A stretch of 64,000 bases of DNA from Streptomyces sp. NBC_01264 (GTDB taxonomy: Bacteria > Actinomycetota > Actinomycetes > Streptomycetales > Streptomycetaceae). The stretch spans positions 4,092,001 to 4,156,000 of the forward strand of contig NZ_JAPEOX010000001.1 of assembly GCF_026340675.1 (NCBI RefSeq), given 5' to 3'. Under the pieces are notes generated by a model. The model was not told the origin of the DNA, ran no database searches, and saw only the letters and a list, made by a program, of their open reading frames with translations. Position numbers and translations under genes: made by a program. This document shows, in pieces, positions 26,477 to 34,277 of this stretch (positions are counted from its first letter, which is position 1; each line of letters starts with the position of its first letter).

Positions 26477-27694
26477 GTGGATGTGAGGATCTTGAAAAGC
26501 AGCTTCGCGGTGGTGGAGAGACGGGCCGAGCACGCGGTCAAGTTCTTCTACTCCCACCTCTTCTGGCACAACCCCGGAGTCCGTGATCTCTTCCCGGCCT
26601 CCCTCGAAGACATGGAACGGCAGCGGGACCGGCTCTTCGCCGCGCTCACCCATGTGATCGCCCACCTGGAGAACCAGACGCTCGTCCCCTATCTACGCGA
26701 CCTCGGCCGCGACCACCGCAAGTTCCTGGCGGGCCCCGAGCACTACGCGGCCGTGGGCACCAGCCTGATCGCCGCGCTCGCCGAGGCCTCCGGGTCCGCC
26801 TGGCACCCCCAGGCGGAAAAGGCCTGGTCAGAGGCGTATCAGGTGATCGCCGACGCGATGATGGCCGGAGCCGCCGAGAGCGAGGACCCGCCCTGGTGGG
26901 ACGCGGAAGTCGTACGCCACCTGCTGTACGGGGAGGACATCGGCGTCCTCACGCTCCGCCCGCACGCGCACTTCCCCCATCTCCCCGGCCAGTACACGAG
27001 CGTGAGCAGCGACCGGGTGCCGACGACCTGGCGCACGTACTCCCTGGGGAACGCGCCCCGCGCCGACGGCACGCTCGACCTGCACGTCAGCCGGATCGAG
27101 GGCGGCCGCCTCAGTACCGCCCTGATCCGTGAGACGCAGCCCGGGGACGTGCTGCGGCTCGGTGCGGCCGGCGGGCAGATGACCTTCCGCCGCGAGGACC
27201 GCCCGGTCAGCTTCATCGCCGCCGGCACCGGCTGGGCGCCGGTCCGCGCGATGCTGGAGGACCTGGCGCACCACCCTCCCGATCAGGACGTGCGGCTCTT
27301 CGTGGTCGCACGGGACGCCGCGCACCTCTACGACCGCCCGCTCATCGACGCGTACGGGGACTCCCTGGACTGGCTGAGCGTCACCTACATCACCCCCGCC
27401 CCCGGCCAGCACCGCAAGCAGGCCACCGACCGGCTCGCGACCGCGCTCAGCAACCGCGGGCTCTGGCCCGACCAGGACGTCTACCTGAGCGGTCCGCCGC
27501 AGTTCATCCGGGAGACCTCGTACCTCCTGGAGGAACTCGGCGCGCGCCCCGACCGGATCTTCTACGACTCCGTACCCGCCGGTGGCAGGAACCAGGAGGA
27601 CGGAGGCCGTCCGATGGGCTTCAGCGAGTGGTTCCTGAACCGGCCCGACCCGCACTGGCACAACCCGTCGGGCCGCGCTCCCCGGGAGTATTGA
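26477..27694 (+). CDS. Flavohaemoglobin-like globin/FAD/NAD oxidoreductase
   Basis: 405 residues from GTG 26477. Residues 1-145 are a globin domain (proximal-His region YLRDLGRDHRKFL, and distal FFYSHLFWHNPGVRDLF). Residues about 150-245 are an FAD-binding domain of ferredoxin-reductase type with the RxYS variant RTYSLGNAP. Residues about 250-375 are the NAD domain (AAGTGWAPVRAML, YLSGPPQFIRE). The family detoxifies NO or reduces O2 with NAD(P)H. The start was chosen from the -35/-10 pair that overlaps the longer frame; ATG 26399 would add 26 residues including a TTA codon. It is divergent from a P450. Supply of electrons to that P450 is speculation. Confidence 0.82.
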   Translation: MDVRILKSSFAVVERRAEHAVKFFYSHLFWHNPGVRDLFPASLEDMERQRDRLFAALTHVIAHLENQTLVPYLRDLGRDHRKFLAGPEHYAAVGTSLIAALAEASGSAWHPQAEKAWSEAYQVIADAMMAGAAESEDPPWWDAEVVRHLLYGEDIGVLTLRPHAHFPHLPGQYTSVSSDRVPTTWRTYSLGNAPRADGTLDLHVSRIEGGRLSTALIRETQPGDVLRLGAAGGQMTFRREDRPVSFIAAGTGWAPVRAMLEDLAHHPPDQDVRLFVVARDAAHLYDRPLIDAYGDSLDWLSVTYITPAPGQHRKQATDRLATALSNRGLWPDQDVYLSGPPQFIRETSYLLEELGARPDRIFYDSVPAGGRNQEDGGRPMGFSEWFLNRPDPHWHNPSGRAPREY

Positions 27695-27728
27695 GAACGC
27701 CGCTGCCTGACGCCTCCGCCGCTGAGGG

Positions 27729-28727
27729 TTATCCGCCGACACCCTCGGCCGCACGGATCGCGTCCCGGTAGGTCCGGGCCGCCGCGCGCAGCGCGGTCTC
27801 CGGGTCGGTCCCCGCCGCCTCGGCCTGCGCCGCCAGTTCCAGCAGCTCGTACCCGACGCCCTCTCCGCGGGGCAGTTCCACGGGCACCGCCCCCGCTCGG
27901 GCGCGGCCCGCCAGCTTGGCCGCGAGCGCGAGACCGGGCTGGCCGAGCGGGATCCCGTCGGTCACCGACTCCCGCTGCTTCTCCTCCTGCTTGGTGCGCT
28001 GCCAGTGCGCGTGCACGTCCTCCGGGGTCTGTGCCGTCGCGTCGCCGAAGACGTGCGGGTGCCGGTGGATCAGCTTCTCGACGAGGGCCCCGGCCACGTC
28101 GTCGATGGAGAACGGCTCGCCCTCCTCCCCCTCTTCACCGGGGACGCCCTCCTCCGCGATGCGCGCGTGGAAGACCACCTGGAGCAGGACGTCCCCGAGC
28201 TCCTCGCGCAGTTCCTCGCGGTCCCCGGCCTCGATGGCCTCGACCAGCTCGTAGGCCTCTTCGATGGCGTACTTCGCCAGCCCCTCGTGGGTCTGCTCCG
28301 AGGTCCAGGGGCATTCGCGCCGGACCCGGTCCATGACCTGGACGAGGTCGAGCAGGCGTGCGCCGGGCAGATCGTACGAGCCCGGCAGCAGCTCCAGGTC
28401 CGGTACGGCGACCCGGCCCGAGCCGGCGAAGCGGGCCAGCCCGTCGGTGAGCCGCCGGTCGCCCTCCCCGCTGAGCAGGACGACGACCGTGTGCCCGCCG
28501 GCGCACTCCTCGATCAGTGCCTGGGCGTCGGGGCTCTCCAGCGTCACCTCGACGCCCGCCTCGCGGAGGTAGGGGAGCTGGACGTGGCCTGGGTCGGCGC
28601 ACAGCACCCGGTGCGCGGCGTGCAGGGTCTGCCAGGCCGGCCAGGACAGCATGCCGGGGGCCACCCGGTGGCTCGTGGTCAGCAGCACGATGCGGCCGGT
28701 GGGCTCGGAGGACACGTCGTCAGTCAC
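27729..28727 (-). CDS. mazG: Nucleoside triphosphate pyrophosphohydrolase MazG
   Basis: 332 residues. The N-terminal ~115 residues resemble a decayed tetrapyrrole-methylase-like region often fused to MazG. Residues about 125-330 hold the MazG fold with the metal-binding pairs EEAYELVEAIE and EELGDVLLQVVFHA. It hydrolyses NTPs to NMP and PPi, cleaning damaged nucleotides and lowering (p)ppGpp pools in some bacteria. GTG 28727 abuts GGAGG, so GTG 28715 may be the true start. It is followed 30 bases later by the SurA-like lipoprotein on the same strand order (surA-like gene upstream). Confidence 0.9.
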   Translation of the reverse strand: MTDDVSSEPTGRIVLLTTSHRVAPGMLSWPAWQTLHAAHRVLCADPGHVQLPYLREAGVEVTLESPDAQALIEECAGGHTVVVLLSGEGDRRLTDGLARFAGSGRVAVPDLELLPGSYDLPGARLLDLVQVMDRVRRECPWTSEQTHEGLAKYAIEEAYELVEAIEAGDREELREELGDVLLQVVFHARIAEEGVPGEEGEEGEPFSIDDVAGALVEKLIHRHPHVFGDATAQTPEDVHAHWQRTKQEEKQRESVTDGIPLGQPGLALAAKLAGRARAGAVPVELPRGEGVGYELLELAAQAEAAGTDPETALRAAARTYRDAIRAAEGVGG

Positions 28728-28757
28728 CCTCCGAACCTACCTCCCCCGGGAGGCGGC

Positions 28758-29378
28758 CTAGGCGCCGGTGGGGGGCTGCTCCGGCCGGGTGACCTGGGTG
28801 ATCCACGGGGTGGAGTGCTCGCCGAGGGTGACCCGCTGGGGGTCCCAGACGCCGTAGCGCGGGTTGACCTCGATGCCGAGCTGGGCCGCGGCCTTCGCGG
28901 CGGGCTCGGCGAGCTTGCCCTCGCCGTACTTGGCGTTCAGCTTCTCGAAGAGCACCTGGTCACGGACCCAGCGCTCGATCTGGTCGGGGGCGACGGCGGC
29001 CTTCTGCAAGATCGCCTCCTCGAAGGCCGCGGCCCCGCGGTTGCCCTCGTCGTAGGCCTTGCGGGCGTCCTGGAGCTCCTTGGGGGTGACGGAGATCCCG
29101 GCGTCCTTCGCCATCCGGTCGATGATCCGGCTCTGCAGCATCGTGCTGAGCTTGACCCGGTCGAGCTGCGGGACGGCCGCGATGAGCTCGGCCGCATGTT
29201 CGGAGCTGTTCTGTGCGGTGCGGACGTCGTTCACCTGGGCCTGGAGCGCGGAGGTGGTGATCCGTTCGCCGCCGATCACGGCCGCGGTGCCGGGGCGGGC
29301 TTCGCCCGAGCACGCGGACAGCAGAGGGGCCGCCAGGAGCAGGGCGGCGGAAACGGAGAGCGCTGTGCGACGGTGCAA
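28758..29378 (-). CDS. SurA N-terminal-like lipoprotein
   Basis: 206 residues from TTG 29378 (GGAGG 5 bases upstream). A lipoprotein signal ends in the lipobox LLSACSGE (Cys23). The mature part contains the SurA_N pattern: VIGGERITTSALQAQV, a long amphipathic helix (SRIIDRMAKDAGISVTPKEL), and a C-terminal globular end. No PPIase domain follows, so it is a chaperone-like module only. It probably assists folding of exported proteins at the outer face of the membrane. It lies upstream of mazG on the same strand, a conserved pairing in Streptomyces. Confidence 0.82.
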   Translation of the reverse strand: MHRRTALSVSAALLLAAPLLSACSGEARPGTAAVIGGERITTSALQAQVNDVRTAQNSSEHAAELIAAVPQLDRVKLSTMLQSRIIDRMAKDAGISVTPKELQDARKAYDEGNRGAAAFEEAILQKAAVAPDQIERWVRDQVLFEKLNAKYGEGKLAEPAAKAAAQLGIEVNPRYGVWDPQRVTLGEHSTPWITQVTRPEQPPTGA

Positions 29379-29554
29379 AGGAGCCTCCAGGGCCGGGAGA
29401 TTGTGCTTCGGTGCACAAGGGCCGTGCGGTGATCGATGTTATGCAGTCGAGGTGATCAGAGCCACTGGTTCGACCAACGATTCCGGGGGTGTTGGGGTTC
29501 GCGTCCCCCTACGGCCATCCTTCGGCCCACCGGGAGTGCCACGGTCGCCCCACC

Positions 29555-32020
29555 ATGTCGACACCGCACCGCTCCCCGCGCCGCCCCTCCCTGCTCGGCT
29601 CGGCGCTCGCCGCCCTGGTCACGGTGGTGGCCGTGAGTGCCGGGGACGCCGTGGCGCGCGTCTTCCCGTACGGGCCGCGCCACCGCAGCATCAACGACCT
29701 CGGCAATCAGTTCGTGCCGTTCCACGCGCACCTGTGGGACCTGCTGCACGGGCGCGCCGCGGGCGGACTGCTGCTGAACTGGCAGTCCGGGTACGGGACC
29801 AGCTTCCTGCCCGACTTCGGGACCTACCTGACCAGCCCGTTCGCGGTCCTGGTGGGGCTGTTCCCGCGCCAGGACATCGACCTCGCGGTGTACGTGGTCA
29901 CCCTGCCCAAGACGGCGGCCGCCGCGGCGGCGATGGCCTGGCTGCTGCGCACGCAGCGGCGCGGCCCGGCGTGGGCGGCGGGGCTGCTCGGGGCCTCGTA
30001 CGCGCTGTGCGGCTGGTCGGTGATCGAGGCCTCGTACAACCCGATGTGGATGGACGGGCTGATCGCCTTTCCGCTCCTGTGTCTGACGGGTGAGTGGGCG
30101 CTGCGCTCGCGCCGCCCCGCCGTGGCCGTCGTGGTGGTGGCGCTCTGCTGGACGGCGAACTTCTACACCGCCTACATGGCCACGCTGGGCGCGGTCCTGG
30201 TGCTGCTGGTGCGGCTGCTCCTCACCCGGGAGGGCGTGGCCGATCGGCTACGGGTCCTCGCGCGGGCGGCGCTGACCACCACGCTCGGCGTCGCCCTGTC
30301 GGCTCCGGTGCTCGTGCCCCTCTTCCTCAGCTCGAAGCAGGCCTACCCCGGGTGGTTCAAGCCCTTCGTGCCGACGTCGACCGAGGACCTGCTGGCCCGG
30401 CTGCTGCCCGCCACCTACTCCTTCTCCTCCCCCGCCCTGTTCATCGGCACCGGGACCCTGCTGCTCGCGGCGGCCCTGCCCTTCCACCGTGCCGTGGCCG
30501 GGCGGGAGCGGCTGGTGTGGACGGGGCTCGTCCTGCTGGTCCTGCTGTCCTTCCAGTGGGTGCCGACGCACCTGGCCTGGCACCTCTTCGCGACGCCCAA
30601 CGGCAGCCCGTACCGGCAGACCTTCGTGCTGGCCGGGATCGTGGTGATGGCCGCCTGGGCGGGGCTCTCGGCCGGCCCGCCCCGGCCGTGGGCGCTGGCG
30701 GGCGGGGCCGGGGTGCTGACGGCCGTACTGCTCGCGGCGACCGGGAGCCGGCTGGCGACCTCGTGGGGGCTCGCCCTCTTCGGCGGCGGCCTGGTCCTGG
30801 CGGGGGCCGCCTGGTGGGCGCTGCGCCACCGGCGCCTGGTCCTGCCGGCGGTGGCCGTGCTGGCGCTGGTCCTGCTGGCCCAGGCGGCGGCGACCACCGC
30901 CCAGGGGCACCGGGGCAAGCTGGCGGGCCTGGACGACTACCCGGTGTGGGGCGCGGCGCACACCGCGCGGGCCGACGCCCTGGCGGGCGCCGAGGGCTGG
31001 CCCGCGTACCGCACGGACGCCGGGCGGCCCGCGCTGACCGGCAACGACCCGATGCTGCTGGGCGGGGAGGGCGGCGCGTACTACAGCAGCCACACCCCGG
31101 ACCTGTTCACGCGGACCATGGTGGCCCTCGGGGCGGGCTGGACCTCGCGCGGCCGCAACGTACAGAGCCTCGACAACCCGGTGACGGACGCCGTGTTCTC
31201 CGTCGGCGCCCGGCTGCGGCCGGACGGCACGGTCGCGCGGGCCGAGGTCCCGCCGCTGGTCACCGTCCGCCCGCAGGGCCCGGAACCGGCGTACGGGGCC
31301 TCGCCCTTCGCCAACCAGGAGCTGCTGCTGGGCGCGCGGGTGTACGAGGATCCGCTCTCCCCCGGGGTCTGCCGGACGGGGACCGAGGCCTTCCTGTGGG
31401 CCCCGGAGCACAACGGGACGGCCCGCCTCGCGGACGGGGCGGCCTTCCGGCTGAACGCCAACCCGCCGCGCAACAGGGCGGCCCTGCAGCCCATGGGGCC
31501 CTCGCACGGCCCGGCCTCGAAGCTGGTCTTCGAGGCCGCGGCTCCCGCGCACTGGCAGCTGTCCTGCCTGGACCGCTCCCTGCTGACCGCGGCCGTGGCC
31601 CGGCTGCGCGCCACGGCCGCGGTGTCCGTACGGGTCGGCTCCTCGGGCGTCCGGGCGGAGCTCCCGCCGGGCAGCACAGGCACGGCGGTGCTCTCCGTCC
31701 CCGCGATCGCGGGCTGGACCTGCAACGGACGCCCGGCCGCCGCCCGGCTGGGCCTGGTCGCGATCCCGCTGGACGGGCGCACCACCAGCCTCACCTGTAC
31801 CTTCCGCCCCCCGGGCCTGGTCCCGGGCGCGGTGGCCGCGGGGGTGGCCCTGGTGGTCCTGGCGGCCCTGCTGGGACTGCCCGGGCGGCCCGGGCCGCTC
31901 GCGGCGGGCGGGCGGCTCCGGCGTCGGCTTCGGCGGCCCGACCCGGCCGGAGCGCCGGCGGACCTGCCGAGGCCCGCGGCGCCGGCGGACCTGCCCCGGC
32001 CCGAGCGTCAGCGGACCTGA
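29555..32020 (+). CDS. YfhO-family polytopic membrane protein
   Basis: 821 residues from ATG 29555. The first 400 residues hold about 12 membrane helices with the YfhO N-terminal motif NQFVPFHAHLWDLL and the substrate-loop NWQSGYGTSFLPDFGTY. The C-terminal third is a large extracytoplasmic domain, then one helix (about 760-782) and an Ala/Pro tail with two PADLPRP copies. YfhO proteins are GT-C-fold glycosyltransferases acting on lipoteichoic acid or cell-wall polymers. The substrate in Streptomyces is not known. The 3' end overlaps the convergent kinase gene by 13 bases. Confidence 0.82.
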   Translation: MSTPHRSPRRPSLLGSALAALVTVVAVSAGDAVARVFPYGPRHRSINDLGNQFVPFHAHLWDLLHGRAAGGLLLNWQSGYGTSFLPDFGTYLTSPFAVLVGLFPRQDIDLAVYVVTLPKTAAAAAAMAWLLRTQRRGPAWAAGLLGASYALCGWSVIEASYNPMWMDGLIAFPLLCLTGEWALRSRRPAVAVVVVALCWTANFYTAYMATLGAVLVLLVRLLLTREGVADRLRVLARAALTTTLGVALSAPVLVPLFLSSKQAYPGWFKPFVPTSTEDLLARLLPATYSFSSPALFIGTGTLLLAAALPFHRAVAGRERLVWTGLVLLVLLSFQWVPTHLAWHLFATPNGSPYRQTFVLAGIVVMAAWAGLSAGPPRPWALAGGAGVLTAVLLAATGSRLATSWGLALFGGGLVLAGAAWWALRHRRLVLPAVAVLALVLLAQAAATTAQGHRGKLAGLDDYPVWGAAHTARADALAGAEGWPAYRTDAGRPALTGNDPMLLGGEGGAYYSSHTPDLFTRTMVALGAGWTSRGRNVQSLDNPVTDAVFSVGARLRPDGTVARAEVPPLVTVRPQGPEPAYGASPFANQELLLGARVYEDPLSPGVCRTGTEAFLWAPEHNGTARLADGAAFRLNANPPRNRAALQPMGPSHGPASKLVFEAAAPAHWQLSCLDRSLLTAAVARLRATAAVSVRVGSSGVRAELPPGSTGTAVLSVPAIAGWTCNGRPAAARLGLVAIPLDGRTTSLTCTFRPPGLVPGAVAAGVALVVLAALLGLPGRPGPLAAGGRLRRRLRRPDPAGAPADLPRPAAPADLPRPERQRT

Positions 32021-33516
32021 CCCAGCCAGAGCAGGGTGCGGCGGACCTCCTCGGTGAAGGGGTGGTTCGGGCCGTGCAGGCGTTCCGCGTCGAAGAGGAG
32101 GCGGGCCAGGGTGTCGTGGGCCGCCGGGCGGTCGCCGAGGGAGAGCAGCAGGTGCGCTATCCGGCGGCGGACCTCCAGCGGGAGTCCCGGGTCCGGGTTC
32201 GCGTAGTGGTTCTCGAAGAGCGGCAGCAGCGCCCGGTACTCGGCGAGGGCGGCCGCCGGTTCGCCGAGCTGCTCCAGGCACTGGGCCGCGTCGTAGCGGA
32301 AGCGCAGGGACTGCGGGTCGCCGGCCGGGAACTCCTCCGCGAGCCGCCGCAGTTCGGGCAGGGCGCGGCGGTACTGGCCGTCATCCATCAGGGTGGCCGC
32401 GTACTGCTTGCGCAGGGAGCGGACCACCGGTGAGTGCGCGCCGTGCTGCTCGGCCGCCGCCGGGAGGATCCCGCCGAGGATGTCCACGGCCTGGGTGAGC
32501 CTGCCCTGGTCGAGGAGCTTCTTGGCCTCCTCCACGGCCGCCGGGACGTCCGGCCTCGGCGGCTGGGGCGGGGTGGCGGGCCGGGGCGGGATCACGGTGG
32601 CGCGGTCGGGCCAGGGGGCCTGCGGGCGCAGGAAGGGGCGGGTCGGGTCGAGGGGGCCGGTCGGGGCGCCCGAGCCGTGGTGGGGCAGCAGCGGAGCGAG
32701 GGCCGCGTACACCGCCTGCGCGGAGGCGGGCCGGTCCTGCGGGTCCTTGGCCAGCAGCTTCAGCAGCAGGGCTTCCAGCTGCTGCGGGACCTCGGGGCGC
32801 AACTGGCGGACCGGCAGCGGGGGTTCGTACAGGTGGCGGTGGAGCACCCCGAGCGCCGTGGAGCCGGCGAAGGGGACGTTGCCGGACAGCAGCTCGTACA
32901 GGACCACGCCGAGCGCGTAGAGGTCGGTGTGCGGGCCCACGGCTCCGCCCATGGCCTGCTCGGGGGCCATGTACGCGGGGCTGCCGATGGGCGAACCGGT
33001 GCTGGTGAGGCGGGTGGTGTCGGTGTCCATCACGGAGGCGACGCCGAGGTCCAGGACCAGGACGGTCCCGTCGGGGCGGACCATGACGTTGCGCGGCTTC
33101 AGGTCCCGGTGGACGATCGGCACCGCGTGCACGGCCGACAGCACCGAGCACAGCTGCGCGATCACCGAGACCGCCCACGGCCACGGATAGGGGTCGTGCT
33201 CGGCGAGGTGGTCAGCGAGGTCGGCGCCCTCCACGTACTGCATGACGAGGTACAGCTCGTCGCCGTCGCTGCCCGCGTCGTGCACGGTGACCAGCCCGGG
33301 GTGGTCGACCTGGGCCGTGACCCGGCATTCGCGCACGAAGCGGCGGCGCAGTTCCTCGGCCACGGAGCCGGGGCCCGCCACCTTGTCGGGGCGCAGCAGT
33401 TTGACCGCGACCCGGCGGTCCAGGCGCCGGTCGTACGCCGTCCAGACCTGGCCCATGCCGCCCTGGCCGAGGATGGTGGCGAGCTGGTAGCGGTCGCCGA
33501 TGAGCCGGTCCGTCAC
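32008..33516 (-). CDS. Hanks-type Ser/Thr protein kinase with TPR-like C-terminus
   Basis: 502 residues from GTG 33516. The kinase domain covers about 7-265: Gly loop GQGGMG (17-22), catalytic Lys39 in VAVKLL, HRDLKPRN (Asp138), DLG (156-158) in place of DFG, and activation loop GSPIGSPAYMAPEQ. A Pro-rich linker follows, then helical repeats (about 340-490) like tetratricopeptides (ALPELRRLAEEF, AAALAEYRALLPLF). There is no transmembrane helix or PASTA domain, so it is a cytosolic kinase. The start overlaps the stop of the upstream membrane protein by four bases (GTGA), making that protein its likely partner. DLG is common in actinobacterial kinases and does not imply inactivity. Confidence 0.9.
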   Translation of the reverse strand: MTDRLIGDRYQLATILGQGGMGQVWTAYDRRLDRRVAVKLLRPDKVAGPGSVAEELRRRFVRECRVTAQVDHPGLVTVHDAGSDGDELYLVMQYVEGADLADHLAEHDPYPWPWAVSVIAQLCSVLSAVHAVPIVHRDLKPRNVMVRPDGTVLVLDLGVASVMDTDTTRLTSTGSPIGSPAYMAPEQAMGGAVGPHTDLYALGVVLYELLSGNVPFAGSTALGVLHRHLYEPPLPVRQLRPEVPQQLEALLLKLLAKDPQDRPASAQAVYAALAPLLPHHGSGAPTGPLDPTRPFLRPQAPWPDRATVIPPRPATPPQPPRPDVPAAVEEAKKLLDQGRLTQAVDILGGILPAAAEQHGAHSPVVRSLRKQYAATLMDDGQYRRALPELRRLAEEFPAGDPQSLRFRYDAAQCLEQLGEPAAALAEYRALLPLFENHYANPDPGLPLEVRRRIAHLLLSLGDRPAAHDTLARLLFDAERLHGPNHPFTEEVRRTLLWLGQVR

Positions 33517-34157
33517 GGGCGGGGGTCCTCGTCGCGGGGCGGCTGCTGGCGGCGCAGGAGCTCGCTGAGCTCGTCGAGTTCGGCGCGGACCTGCCCGATG
33601 CGCGGGGGCGGCGTCGGGGCGGTCCCGGACTCGTGGGTCTGCTGCGGGGCGGGCTGCTGGGGCTGGTGCTGCTGCGGGGGCTGCTGGTGGTGGTGCTGCT
33701 GCGGGCCGGTCTGGGCCACCGGCGGGTAGCCGTAGGCGGGCCGGGTCTGCTGCTGGGGCGGCACGTACGAGGAGGCGGGCGGCGGGTACCAGCCGGCCGC
33801 CCCGGGCCCGGCCTTGAGCGCCTCGAAGTGCCGGATCTCGGCGACCAGGTAGTAGATGCACACCACGAGGCCGGTCAGGAGGATGCCGAAGGCCCCCGCG
33901 TTGCCCTGCCAGCCGCTGGTGTCGGGGGTCGGGTCCGCGCCGATCAGCGCGAGCGAGACGACGAGGGCCGCGACGGAGCCTCCCATCAGCCACCAGTCCC
34001 GGGTCTTACGGGTGACCAGCGCGAGCCGCAGCATCGTCCCCCAGGCGAGGAACCCGCAGCTCAGGATGGGCAGCAGCGCGAACAGCACGCGGAGCGCCAC
34101 CACGCCCCCGGTGCTGGGCTGGTGACCGTGGGGCGGCGGAATGCCGGGGCCGTGCAT
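33513..34157 (-). CDS. Membrane protein with His/Gln/Pro-rich tail, partner of the kinase
   Basis: 214 residues. Three membrane helices lie at about 22-46, 56-74 and 88-107. The cytosolic tail is low-complexity (Tyr/Pro then Gln/His runs such as QQHHHQQPPQQHQPQQP) and ends in a short amphipathic helix (RAELDELSELLRRQQ). It is translationally coupled to the kinase gene, which overlaps its stop by four bases. It may serve as membrane dock or substrate for the kinase, which itself lacks a membrane anchor. This is inference from the gene pair; I do not recognise a named family. Confidence 0.8.
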   Translation of the reverse strand: MHGPGIPPPHGHQPSTGGVVALRVLFALLPILSCGFLAWGTMLRLALVTRKTRDWWLMGGSVAALVVSLALIGADPTPDTSGWQGNAGAFGILLTGLVVCIYYLVAEIRHFEALKAGPGAAGWYPPPASSYVPPQQQTRPAYGYPPVAQTGPQQHHHQQPPQQHQPQQPAPQQTHESGTAPTPPPRIGQVRAELDELSELLRRQQPPRDEDPRP

Positions 34158-34277
34158 CGCTGCTCCTGACGGGCCGTGCGGAGAAAAGGTGGAGGATTCC
34201 GGGTCAGAGCGTATACAGCGTTCCCGGCCGGGAGTGAGGGGATGCGCTCAACCGTTGTACGGTCGCGGCCTAGGCCG

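Noticed and set aside
29450..29520. T-arm-like sequence (GGGGTTCGCGTCCCC) in the gap before the YfhO gene
   Set aside because: No acceptor or anticodon stem can be built around it, so it is not a tRNA.
33030..33060. DLG instead of DFG in the Ser/Thr kinase as evidence of a pseudokinase
   Set aside because: The catalytic Lys, HRD Asp and metal-binding Asp are all present, and DLG is common in active bacterial kinases.
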